Positions 26,833 through 32,956 of a stretch of DNA of 32,956 nt are shown here, piece after piece (the stretch's first letter is position 1; each line of letters begins with the position of its first letter). Source of the stretch: Candidatus Komeilibacteria bacterium. GTDB lineage: Bacteria > Patescibacteriota > Patescibacteriia > UBA1558 > GWA2-36-10. The notes beneath the pieces are model-generated. The model saw only the letters and a list, made by a program, of their open reading frames with translations. It was not told the DNA's origin and searched no databases. The position numbers and the translations under genes were made by a program. The stretch covers positions 84,873 through 117,828 of the forward strand of contig JABHZY010000017.1 of assembly GCA_018656065.1 (NCBI GenBank). The letters run 5' to 3'.

Positions 26833-27054
26833 ATGTTAAGTAATAAATCAATGAACCAAGATATTGCTAAAAATGAAGAAATGCCAGAGCTTCTAACATT
26901 ACAAGAGGCTTGCGATATTCTAAAATGTCATCCAAACACCCTTCGTCAATGGGACAAGAAGGGTATTTTAGTTGCCGTGCGTTTTGGTGAGAGAAAAGAT
27001 AGAAGATATAGAAAAGAAGATATTTTGCAATTTTTAAATCAGCAAGATAAATGA
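26833..27054 (+). CDS. MerR/excisionase-type helix-turn-helix DNA-binding protein
   Basis: 73 residues from the ATG at 26833; a start at 26851 (MNQDIAK) is also possible and would give a longer leader. The core is ELLTLQEACDILKCHPNTLR, a helix-turn-helix of the HTH_17 type, then a wing VRFGERKDRRYRKEDILQFL. It is transcribed away from the 695-aa gene, with a shared 60-base control region containing an inverted repeat. It probably regulates that divergent pair or acts as a second directionality factor. Confidence 0.8.
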   Translation: MLSNKSMNQDIAKNEEMPELLTLQEACDILKCHPNTLRQWDKKGILVAVRFGERKDRRYRKEDILQFLNQQDK

Positions 27055-27117
27055 AATAAATAATTAACAATTTAATTGCCTAACCCTCTTGAATTAAAAA
27101 TTTAGAGATATGGCATA

Positions 27118-27262
27118 AAATCCCATCCCTGATACTGAGCTCTTCGTTCAGCTACTCAGGGATGGGTCGTATAGGGAAACTTGTATGGATGGCCGAAAGG
27201 TCGTCGGCTGGCGGGGAGCTTTGTGCTTTTCGTCAGTGAGAAAACTAAATCCCATCCCTATA
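27118..27262 (+). promoter_or_regulatory. Structured RNA leader of the type III mod gene with repeat and anti-repeat
   Basis: The 207 bases between the HTH gene and mod hold no convincing gene but much structure. H1: 11-bp stem 27122-27132 / 27156-27166. H2: 27188-27194 / 27199-27205 closed by a GAAA tetraloop. H3: 27208-27213 / 27231-27236. The 13-mer AAATCCCATCCCT occurs at 27118-27130 and again at 27247-27259, two bases before the mod ATG. AGGGATGGG (27158-27166) can pair with either copy. TATAGGG (27170-27176) can pair with CCCTATA (27256-27262), which covers the A of the start codon and would enclose H2 and H3. There is no T-run, so it is not a simple terminator. Confidence 0.55.
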
Positions 27263-29031
27263 TGCCAACAAAAAATAAATCGGTTAATTTATCCGACAAT
27301 AAAAAAACAACAAATACTCTCCTTCAAGAGGTGGAGGGTTTTAAAAAAGAAATAAAACAACTTAAAACTAGGAAGAAATACGGTCTTGTCTGGGAGAGTA
27401 AACCAGAGAAGGTTGTTGAGATGTGTAAGGAAAAACTGCCAGTCCTTAAAGAAGAAAAATTTAAAGAAATAAAATCTAATACAAAGAGCCCAGTTAATGT
27501 TTTGATTGAGGGAGACAATTACCATTCTCTCTCAGTTTTAAATTATACTCATAAAGGTCTTGTAGATGTGATATATATTGACCCTCCTTATAACACTGGT
27601 AACAAGGATTTTATATTTAATGATGACTATATTGATAAAGATGATAGTTACCGTCATTCCAAGTGGGTTTCATTTATGTATTCAAGATTAAAATTGGCTC
27701 GTAATTTATTAAGTAAAGATGGAGTAATTTTTATATCAATTGATGATAATGAATTTGCACAATTGAAATTATTGTGTGATGAAATTTTTGGTGAAAGAAA
27801 TTTCTTATCCGCAATAAAATTAAAAGTAAAAGCACCAGCAGGCGTTGGGCAGGAGAGTTATTTATTTGATATTTGTGAGTATGTATTAGCATATGCAAAA
27901 AATTCTCTGAATGTAGTAAATAGGACTCCCCAGACAGAAAAAATTATTTCTACTGACACAACAAAAACATATAACAAAATACTAAAGTCATTTGGTAATG
28001 ATAAATTGGTAAAAACTATATCTGGAGGGATTGTAGGTAAAATTAAAGTATATAAACACAATAAGTATGAAATTGAAACCATACCTGTACTTAAGAGAGA
28101 TATGGCTACCTATTATTCAAATTTCAATAAGGTATTTAGAACCACAAATCCCCAAGGCGGGCTGATGAAAAGGGTAATACCACAAATCCCAAAAAAGGGA
28201 TTGGTTTCAATTGAGTATGTGCCATCTAAAGGTAGGAATAAAGGCACTAGGTATAGGTATTATTTTATAGATGGGTCTTTAGTTGTCTGGTTAAAAGACT
28301 CCGCATTAAAGGATACAGAAAATAAGTTGGTGAAAAAGAATGCAAAGAATACAAATTTATGGCTTGATAATTTTCATCAGGGTATTGCTGGAGAAGGAAA
28401 TGTAGATTTTAAAAATGGCAAGAAGCCAGTACGAATGATAAAGAGATTACTTGAAATGGCATCTGATGATAGTGCGGTTATACTAGATTTTTTTGCTGGC
28501 TCTGGCACAATAGGGCAAGCAGTATTAGAGCTTAATAATAAGGACTCAGGCAAGAGAAAATTTATATTATGTACTGATAATGAAGAAAATATATGTAGAG
28601 AAAAATGTTACCCTAGAATATCTAATGTTATAAAAGGCTATTCAAATAAAAAAGGATTAGGAGGGCACTTAAAATACTACAAAACAGATTTTGTAGATGG
28701 ACAATCTACGGATAAGAATAAAAAGGCTTTAGTTGATAAATCAACCGAAATGCTTTGTATTAAGGAAAATTGTTTTAATAGTGTTAAGAGAGGCAAAAAT
28801 TTTGTAATTTTCAAAGATGGCGACAATAAATATCTAGGTATTATTTATGATGATGATGGCATAGAGCCCCTTAAAAAAGAGGTTAATAGATTAAAGAAGA
28901 AATTTATTGTTTATGTTTTCTCTCTTGATGATAGTGCTAGAGAGGAAGAATTTGAAGATGTAGGCGAGTGGGTTGAGCCTAAACCTATACCAGCGGTAAT
29001 TTTAAATGTATATAAAAGAGTATTCCGATGA
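27262..29031 (+). CDS. Type III restriction-modification system DNA methyltransferase (Mod)
   Basis: 589 residues from the ATG at 27262. An in-frame TTG at 27181 is rejected because it would translate the structured leader. Beta-class amino-methyltransferase order: catalytic motif IV DPPYNTG (D107-P108-P109-Y110) comes before the SAM-binding motif LDFFAGSGTIGQ (FAGSG at about 411-415). The ~200-residue region between them (about 190-395) is the target-recognition domain. It methylates adenine in a short asymmetric site and gives the Res partner its sequence specificity. Its stop overlaps the res start (ATGA, 29028-29031). The N-terminal ~40 residues form a polar coiled coil. Confidence 0.92.
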   Translation: MPTKNKSVNLSDNKKTTNTLLQEVEGFKKEIKQLKTRKKYGLVWESKPEKVVEMCKEKLPVLKEEKFKEIKSNTKSPVNVLIEGDNYHSLSVLNYTHKGLVDVIYIDPPYNTGNKDFIFNDDYIDKDDSYRHSKWVSFMYSRLKLARNLLSKDGVIFISIDDNEFAQLKLLCDEIFGERNFLSAIKLKVKAPAGVGQESYLFDICEYVLAYAKNSLNVVNRTPQTEKIISTDTTKTYNKILKSFGNDKLVKTISGGIVGKIKVYKHNKYEIETIPVLKRDMATYYSNFNKVFRTTNPQGGLMKRVIPQIPKKGLVSIEYVPSKGRNKGTRYRYYFIDGSLVVWLKDSALKDTENKLVKKNAKNTNLWLDNFHQGIAGEGNVDFKNGKKPVRMIKRLLEMASDDSAVILDFFAGSGTIGQAVLELNNKDSGKRKFILCTDNEENICREKCYPRISNVIKGYSNKKGLGGHLKYYKTDFVDGQSTDKNKKALVDKSTEMLCIKENCFNSVKRGKNFVIFKDGDNKYLGIIYDDDGIEPLKKEVNRLKKKFIVYVFSLDDSAREEEFEDVGEWVEPKPIPAVILNVYKRVFR

Positions 29032-31214
29032 TAAAATTAAAAGATTATCAAAAAAATGCAGTAGAAAATCTGCATAGAAAAATTGAGAGTTCACTTAGGG
29101 CATCAGAAAACGAGGTGGTTATTTTTCAAGCCCCTACTGGCTCTGGTAAAACAGTGGTTGTTTCAGAATTGTTGAAAGAACTTGTAAAAAATAAGTCTGG
29201 CCACAAAGAGCTCTCTTTCGTTTGGCTTTCGGTTAGAATGTTGCACGAACAAAGTAAGGAGAAACTAGAAAATTACTATGAAGACGATAGGCTTATAAAA
29301 TGTTCATATTTTGAGGATTTAGAAGACCGTAAAATAGCCGAAAATGAAATACTATTTATAAATTGGCATAGCATCAATAAAAAGGACATTAACATTTTTG
29401 TTCGTGAGAATGAACAGGATAATAATTTAAGTAGTATCATAAAAAATACAAAAGCTGATGGGCGTGAAATGGTTTTAGTTATTGACGAAAGTCATCATAC
29501 TGCTAGTTCTGACAAATCAAAAGAGCTCATTGAGGTCATAAGCCCTAAATTGGTATTAGAGGTTTCTGCTACACCACACTTAACAGAAAATGTCGCAGAG
29601 ATTGAGAAAGTACGCTTAACAGATGTTAAAGCAGAAGAAATGATAAAGTCGGAGATTACAGTTAATCCAGAATTTTTAAATATCAAGGTAGGCACTAAAA
29701 GCTCAGATGAAATAGTGATAGAGCAGGCTTTAAACAAAAGAACAGAGTTGGCCAAAATGTATAAAAAAGAAAAAGACAATGTTAATCCTTTGTTACTAAT
29801 CCAGTTACCAGATAAAAAGAGTAATCTTATTAGCAAAAAAGAAGATGTAATAAAGATATTAGATAAAAACGGCATAACTGAAAAGAATGGTAAACTCGCT
29901 ATTTGGTTGTCAGAGGATAAATCAGACACGCTACAAGGGATTGAACAAAACGATAATCAGGCAGAGGTTTTGATTTTTAAACAAGCTATTGCATTGGGCT
30001 GGGATTGTCCAAGAGCTTCAATTTTGGCAATTTTTAGAGAGTCAAAGAGTTTTACCTTTACTATACAGACTATCGGTAGGATTATGAGAATGCCAGAGCT
30101 TAAGTATTATACAAAAACTCCAGAGCTTAATCAGGGTTATGTTTTTACAAACTTATCTGACATAGAAATTACTGAGGATTATGCCAAAGATTACCTCACT
30201 GTTTATGAGTCAAAAAGAGATAATAAAATATATAAAAACATTTCTATTCCCTCTGTGTATTTAAAAAGACAGAGAGAAAGAACTCGTTTATCAGGAGAAT
30301 TTACTAAATTGTTTGCACAAATAGCACAGACAAAGAAACTAAAGTCTAAGGTCACCCTAAAGCCATCAAAGCTAATTAGTCCCATAATATCAGATGGCAA
30401 GATTGTAGACATTGATAAATCTGGCGAAATAGAACATAAGGGTAAAATTAAAGTAGCCCTTAACGAGAAAGAGCTACAAGAAATGTTTGATAAGTTTATA
30501 ATACGAAACTGTACTCCTTATGCCCCCGCTGACTCAAGCGATAGAATGAAGACAGCTCTTTATCAATTTTTTAATAAAGATTTTAAATTGGCAAAGTATG
30601 ACCCTAAAGTTCAAAGATTGGTGTTAGGTCAAGAAAATGCACAGATTTTTGTAGACACAATCAATTTGGCCAAAGAGAAATATAAGAAGGAAATAGTCAA
30701 AAAAGTTAATGAAAAAAGAGAGGTTATAGAAACGCTAAAATGGGAAGTACCAGTAGTAATTAGTTATAACAGCAGATACCAGAAAGAAGAGCGTAAATTG
30801 TCAGCAATGAAACCATTTTACACTGCTAAGCCTAGTGAACCAGAGAAGATGTTTGTAGAGCTTTTAGAAGGCTCAAAAAAGGTAAAATGGTGGTATAAAA
30901 ATGGTGAAACGGAGGTTAAATACTTTGCTGTTTTAAGAGAAGATAATTTAGCATTTTATCCAGACTTCATTTTTCAATTGAAGGATGGAAGTATAGGTAT
31001 ATTTGATACTAAATCAGGCAGAACTGCTGAAACCGATGAGGCTGCACCCAGAGCCGAACCATTACAGAAATATATAAAAAAGCAAAACAAGAAAGGTAAA
31101 AAGTTATTTGGAGGAATTGCCATCTATGTTAATGGTACTTGGAGATATAATGATAATTCTAAATACGAATATAATCCTAACGATTTATCAAGCTGGAAGA
31201 TATTAACTTTATAA
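29028..31214 (+). CDS. Type III restriction enzyme Res subunit (SF2 helicase-nuclease)
   Basis: 728 residues. The superfamily 2 helicase core has motif I APTGSGKT (35-42), motif II DESH (153-156), motif III SATPH (about 178-182) and motif VI QTIGRIMRMPE (about 345-355). The C-terminal PD-(D/E)xK nuclease reads YPDFIF (P645, D646) and then FDTKSG (D660, K662), so both modules appear intact. With Mod it would move or slide on DNA and cut where two unmethylated head-to-head sites meet. Four-base overlap with mod implies coupled translation. It is shorter than EcoP1I/EcoP15I Res. No frameshift is seen, so the pair is probably active. Confidence 0.92.
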   Translation: MIKLKDYQKNAVENLHRKIESSLRASENEVVIFQAPTGSGKTVVVSELLKELVKNKSGHKELSFVWLSVRMLHEQSKEKLENYYEDDRLIKCSYFEDLEDRKIAENEILFINWHSINKKDINIFVRENEQDNNLSSIIKNTKADGREMVLVIDESHHTASSDKSKELIEVISPKLVLEVSATPHLTENVAEIEKVRLTDVKAEEMIKSEITVNPEFLNIKVGTKSSDEIVIEQALNKRTELAKMYKKEKDNVNPLLLIQLPDKKSNLISKKEDVIKILDKNGITEKNGKLAIWLSEDKSDTLQGIEQNDNQAEVLIFKQAIALGWDCPRASILAIFRESKSFTFTIQTIGRIMRMPELKYYTKTPELNQGYVFTNLSDIEITEDYAKDYLTVYESKRDNKIYKNISIPSVYLKRQRERTRLSGEFTKLFAQIAQTKKLKSKVTLKPSKLISPIISDGKIVDIDKSGEIEHKGKIKVALNEKELQEMFDKFIIRNCTPYAPADSSDRMKTALYQFFNKDFKLAKYDPKVQRLVLGQENAQIFVDTINLAKEKYKKEIVKKVNEKREVIETLKWEVPVVISYNSRYQKEERKLSAMKPFYTAKPSEPEKMFVELLEGSKKVKWWYKNGETEVKYFAVLREDNLAFYPDFIFQLKDGSIGIFDTKSGRTAETDEAAPRAEPLQKYIKKQNKKGKKLFGGIAIYVNGTWRYNDNSKYEYNPNDLSSWKILTL

Positions 31215-31239
31215 GGTTAATATAACTATCAATAAATGT

Positions 31240-31971
31240 ATGTCAAAAATAAAGAAAAAAAAGACATTAACAGTTCCTATAAAAGATATTAAGATTGATA
31301 AAGTAAGATATAAAAAGGCCAAAAAAAGTTTTGATGATTTTTTGAGCTCCACTGCCCATTTACATTTTTTCAAATGTCAGGATGAAGAGTGCCTTTTAGA
31401 GTTTATGGTATTGTCTTGGAAAAAAGATTGGCCATTGAAATATAAACCCTATTGTCCAGAATGTGGTCAGCAAAAAGCTAGTAATCTTCGTAGTGTTTCT
31501 ACTGATAAAAAAATATACGAAGTTGTATATAGTGATAAATGGGAGGATATTGGAAAATATATGAAAAGAAAAATTTTACATTTTGAAGATGAAGAAATGT
31601 TGGCCAATATATATTCCACCAAACTTAAACAACTAGGGTTTGATTATAAGTTTTATTTACATCCGCCAAAGACAGAACAAGAGTTGATAAGTTTAGTGTT
31701 GACCGAGAAACCTGATTTGATAATTATGGATATAATAATGCCCGTGATGGACGGATTTAAGGCTACTGAAATTCTGAAAAATCACCCAGAGACAAAAGAC
31801 ACACCGATTATAGGTTTGTGCAATATGGGTCAGAAAGAGGATATTGATAAGGCCAGAGAATTGGGTATGTCCGATTACTTTGTAAACTCGCAAATTACTC
31901 CCACTAAATTTGTAGCTAGGGTAGGGGGGTTTTTAGATAGTCCTCAAGACTATACTCCCAAATTTGGCTAA
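31240..31971 (+). CDS. Zinc-ribbon plus receiver (REC) domain protein
   Basis: 243 residues. The basic N-terminus is followed by a likely zinc-binding site (C46, C51, C72, C75 in CPECG). From about 110 there is a CheY-like receiver domain: acidic pair in HFEDEE (E116-E118), phosphoacceptor D164 in IIMDIIMPVMDG, and the terminal helix around 205-230. The usual Thr/Ser after beta-4 is C194 and the usual Lys after beta-5 is N216 (DYFVNS), so phosphorylation signalling may be altered or lost. No histidine kinase is nearby. It starts 25 bases after res on the same strand and may share its transcript; a link to restriction is only positional. Confidence 0.75.
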   Translation: MSKIKKKKTLTVPIKDIKIDKVRYKKAKKSFDDFLSSTAHLHFFKCQDEECLLEFMVLSWKKDWPLKYKPYCPECGQQKASNLRSVSTDKKIYEVVYSDKWEDIGKYMKRKILHFEDEEMLANIYSTKLKQLGFDYKFYLHPPKTEQELISLVLTEKPDLIIMDIIMPVMDGFKATEILKNHPETKDTPIIGLCNMGQKEDIDKARELGMSDYFVNSQITPTKFVARVGGFLDSPQDYTPKFG

Positions 31972-32005
31972 ATTAGAGCACATACTACTGGGGATATTTA
32001 TTAAA

Positions 32006-32032
32006 AATTTAGCTAATTATAGCTATTTTTTT
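32006..32032 (+). terminator. AU-rich terminator-like hairpin after the REC gene
   Basis: Stem TAGCT (32010-32014) / AGCTA (32021-32025), 6-base loop and seven T. The stem is weak but well placed, about 40 bases past the stop. Confidence 0.5.
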
Positions 32033-32053
32033 ATAATTTTAAGATAAAAACTA

Positions 32054-32082
32054 TTGACATTTTTGCTAAAATATGCTATCAT
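32054..32082 (+). promoter_or_regulatory. Canonical sigma-70 promoter of the DGR-like target gene
   Basis: -35 TTGACA (32054-32059), exactly 17 bases, -10 TATCAT (32077-32082). Transcription from about 32089 gives a leader of roughly 160 bases before the ATG at 32252. Confidence 0.8.
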
Positions 32083-32124
32083 TATATATTATTTAATGCT
32101 CCTTATACAATCTACTTGCAAACA

Positions 32125-32245
32125 GTAGCTATAGCCACAAGCCCTTAATATATTGAGGTTTTCTGGCTATGGCTACCAAGGTGGTCGCCCTCTAGCTCTA
32201 ACCTAGGACGAGTTCTTCAAAAAGAACGTGTCCAAAGCAAAGGAG
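32125..32245 (+). promoter_or_regulatory. Structured 5' leader and Shine-Dalgarno of the DGR-like target gene
   Basis: A 13-base stem with one G:U pair joins 32125-32137 to 32164-32176. A second hairpin pairs 32206-32217 with 32222-32233 (one mismatch, one G:U) around a 4-base loop. Six bases after it comes the strong ribosome-binding site AAAGGAG (32239-32245), itself six bases before the ATG. This is the only clear Shine-Dalgarno I see in the window. Confidence 0.65.
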
Positions 32246-32251
32246 TTGACG

Positions 32252-32815
32252 ATGTCAACAATTTATTCCATCGGCCAGATGAACCAGCTCGCAGATGCTC
32301 TCGAGGCAGCGGGATACACTCCCGATGACGTGACTAAGCTCCGTTCCAAGCCCGAGACTCTCAAGCAGTTCAAGCCCGTCCTGATGGGAATGGCCGAAGT
32401 CACCATCAAGACTCACGTCATCGACTGCGATGCCGACCCTTACGTGCCCGACAACTGGAATGTTGAGGAGCACATCAAGGGTGGCGAGCTTCGCTGGAAC
32501 CCCGACGAGGTCGAACTCTGGCTCTGCGACGAGCAGAAGAAGGATTCTATCGAGGGCAACAAGCTTCGTAAGAAGCTGAAAGGTCAGCTTGTCCTCAACG
32601 CCAACGTTCTGGATTATCTGCTGGCTAACCCCAAGCTCATCCCCGAGGAGTGGAAGAATAAGGCGGTGTTCTTCTGGGGCACCATCTACCGCTACTCGAG
32701 CGGCGACCTGTCTGTCCGCTACCTCTATTGGGACGACGACGGGTGGGACTGGAGCAGCGGCTGGCTCGGCCGTGGCTTCGGCGACGGCGACCCTGCGGCG
32801 GTTGCCTGCAAGTAG
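32252..32815 (+). CDS. Probable diversity-generating retroelement target protein
   Basis: 187 residues from the ATG at 32252, chosen because AAAGGAG lies six bases upstream; a GTG at 32228 would begin before the ribosome-binding site. The body is polar (STIYSIGQMNQLADALEAAG, then TIKTHVIDCDADPYVPDNW and LVLNANVLDYLLANPKLIP). The C-terminus from VFFWGTIYR (139-147) on looks like a C-type-lectin-like DGR variable region: LYWDDDGWDWSSGWLGRGFG (158-177) and a GDGDPAAV end. I recall similar proteins in Patescibacteria, many copies differing in this tail. Codon usage is GC-rich and unlike all neighbours. No signal peptide or membrane segment is seen; the function may be ligand or protein binding. 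Confidence 0.72.
   Translation: MSTIYSIGQMNQLADALEAAGYTPDDVTKLRSKPETLKQFKPVLMGMAEVTIKTHVIDCDADPYVPDNWNVEEHIKGGELRWNPDEVELWLCDEQKKDSIEGNKLRKKLKGQLVLNANVLDYLLANPKLIPEEWKNKAVFFWGTIYRYSSGDLSVRYLYWDDDGWDWSSGWLGRGFGDGDPAAVACK
32687..32791 (+). other. Putative DGR variable region (VR) at the 3' end of the target gene
   Basis: Codons for residues 146-180 contain no Asn and no Lys or Glu. About 18 of the 20 Tyr, Ser, Gly, Asp, Arg and Phe codons that look variable end in C or T, as expected if template AAC/AAT codons were mutated at A only (AAY to NNY). The invariant-looking residues are Trp (TGG) and Leu (CTG/CTC), which contain no A. The whole gene also favours C-ending codons, so this alone is not proof. 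The right edge would lie near GACCCTGCGGCGGTT. Confidence 0.55.
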
Positions 32816-32876
32816 TTAGTCCTTGAGACTTAAGCACTTTGGCCTCCTTAGGCCTTTGTCCTTAGTCCTTTGGACT
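32816..32876 (+). repeat. Small hairpins and near-repeat just downstream of the putative VR
   Basis: GGCCT-CCTT-AGGCC (32841-32854) and AGTCC-TTT-GGACT (32864-32876) are perfect short hairpins. A 16-base segment following the stop recurs with two differences about 47 bases later, both starting TTAGTCCTT. Many DGRs carry a hairpin after the variable region that assists retrohoming; equivalence here is inference. Confidence 0.45.
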
Positions 32877-32885
32877 TGAAAACAG

Positions 32886-32927
32886 CGACCTACATCGGTT
32901 ACTCACACTGGTGTAGGTCGTTTACTT
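32886..32927 (+). terminator. Probable terminator after the DGR-like target gene
   Basis: Perfect 9-base stem CGACCTACA (32886-32894) / TGTAGGTCG (32912-32920), 17-base loop, then TTTACTTTTG. It may separate the target gene from downstream DGR parts outside the window. Confidence 0.6.
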
Positions 32928-32956
32928 TTGCCAATTTTGTCTGCGAATGAAGAGAG

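Larger units (their letters stand above)
21014..27054. mobile_element. Integrated element with serine recombinase and gene-II-type replication protein
   Basis: The gene set (recombinase, excisionase-like HTH, small gene, filamentous-phage-type replication initiator, DUF5659-like gene, large unknown, divergent HTH) is that of an integrative, rolling-circle-replicating element. One edge is at the 5' end of ychF. The other edge is not defined: it could be near 27060 or lie beyond the type III restriction-modification genes, and I found no convincing attachment-site repeat. No Zot-like ATPase, coat, portal or terminase gene is visible. Confidence 0.6.

Noticed and set aside
21074-27177. The 9-mer GTATAGGGA at 21074-21082 and 27169-27177 in the same orientation, as attachment-site repeats bounding the element.
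   Set aside because: A 9-base match near one junction against ~12 kb of sequence is expected by chance, and neither copy sits at a clear breakpoint.
27181-27261. In-frame TTG extension of Mod by 27 residues.
   Set aside because: The extension would translate the hairpin-rich leader and its product does not look like the Mod N-terminus; the ATG at 27262 is better.
21056-27270. Resemblance between ATCCCTATA...TATGCCAA ahead of ychF (minus strand) and ATCCCTATATGCCAA at the mod start (plus strand).
   Set aside because: The match needs an 8-base gap and is in opposite orientation; probably coincidence.
21014-31214. Whole region as an intact inovirus prophage.
   Set aside because: Only the gene II-like initiator supports it; no Zot-like ATPase, coat or secretin gene is visible.
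32228-32251. GTG start eight codons upstream of the DGR-like target gene.
   Set aside because: The strong AAAGGAG at 32239-32245 lies within that extension and is ideally placed for the ATG at 32252.
32589-32837. Open frames on both strands overlapping the 3' part of the target gene.
   Set aside because: They arise from high G+C with few stop codons and have Arg/Ser/Thr-biased, non-protein-like composition.
32816-32956. Searched for a DGR template repeat or reverse transcriptase start after the target gene.
   Set aside because: No adenine-rich copy of 32687-32791 and no coding start is visible before the window ends.
1-32956. CRISPR arrays, tRNA and rRNA genes.
   Set aside because: No regularly spaced repeats, no cloverleaf-like sequence with a T-arm motif and no rRNA-like segment were found by eye.
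1-32956. Alternative genetic code with UGA as glycine.
   Set aside because: TGA serves as the stop of several well-defined genes and does not occur in frame inside conserved ones.

Overview
This is an AT-rich stretch (roughly one third G+C by eye) of a bacterial genome that looks like Candidate Phyla Radiation / Patescibacteria. The signs are compact tightly spaced genes, small housekeeping genes mixed with short lineage-specific membrane and cysteine-rich proteins, and almost no Shine-Dalgarno sequences before the starts. TGA is used as a normal stop (for example at 10546, 16404 and 29031), so this is not one of the lineages that reads UGA as glycine. I cannot fix the lineage more finely from sequence alone.

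Bases 1-21066 are an ordinary core region. It holds the 3' part of valS, then a minus-strand block: pilB; a membrane protein; a small acidic protein with a methyltransferase; ftsH; and an S1-type rpsA with a structured leader. Plus-strand genes follow: a degenerate metallo-beta-lactamase-fold protein overlapping an anchored Cys-rich protein, gyrA, and an operon mazG-like / ruvB / GT-C-like membrane protein / queH / queA. QueA and QueH perform the last two steps of queuosine synthesis. Convergent to these lie ychF and an LtaS-like sulfatase-fold membrane protein. Most units end in clear intrinsic terminators.

Bases 21014-27054 look like an integrated mobile element. A serine recombinase whose 3' end runs 53 bases into ychF is preceded by an excisionase-like HTH gene, a 52-aa gene and a replication initiator resembling filamentous-phage gene II (rolling circle). 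Upstream are a DUF5659-like gene, an unknown 695-aa protein with a winged-helix-like tail, and a divergent HTH gene. No phage structural or assembly genes are seen, so an integrative plasmid-like element is more likely than a complete inovirus. A type III restriction-modification pair (mod-res, 4-base overlap) and a zinc-ribbon/receiver-domain protein follow on the plus strand, either as cargo or as the flank. The mod gene is preceded by a compact three-hairpin RNA with a repeated 13-mer, an anti-repeat, and a helix that could cover the start codon.

The right end (32054-32956) is very different: a GC-rich gene with a canonical promoter, a long structured leader and a strong Shine-Dalgarno. 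Its 187-aa product has a C-terminal segment rich in Trp, Asp, Gly, Ser and Tyr, with codons almost all ending in C or T. This looks like the variable region of a diversity-generating retroelement (DGR) target. The template repeat and reverse transcriptase are not in the window and would be expected just past its right edge. The most interesting observations are this DGR-like target, the RNA ahead of mod, and the gene-II-type integrative element joined to ychF.
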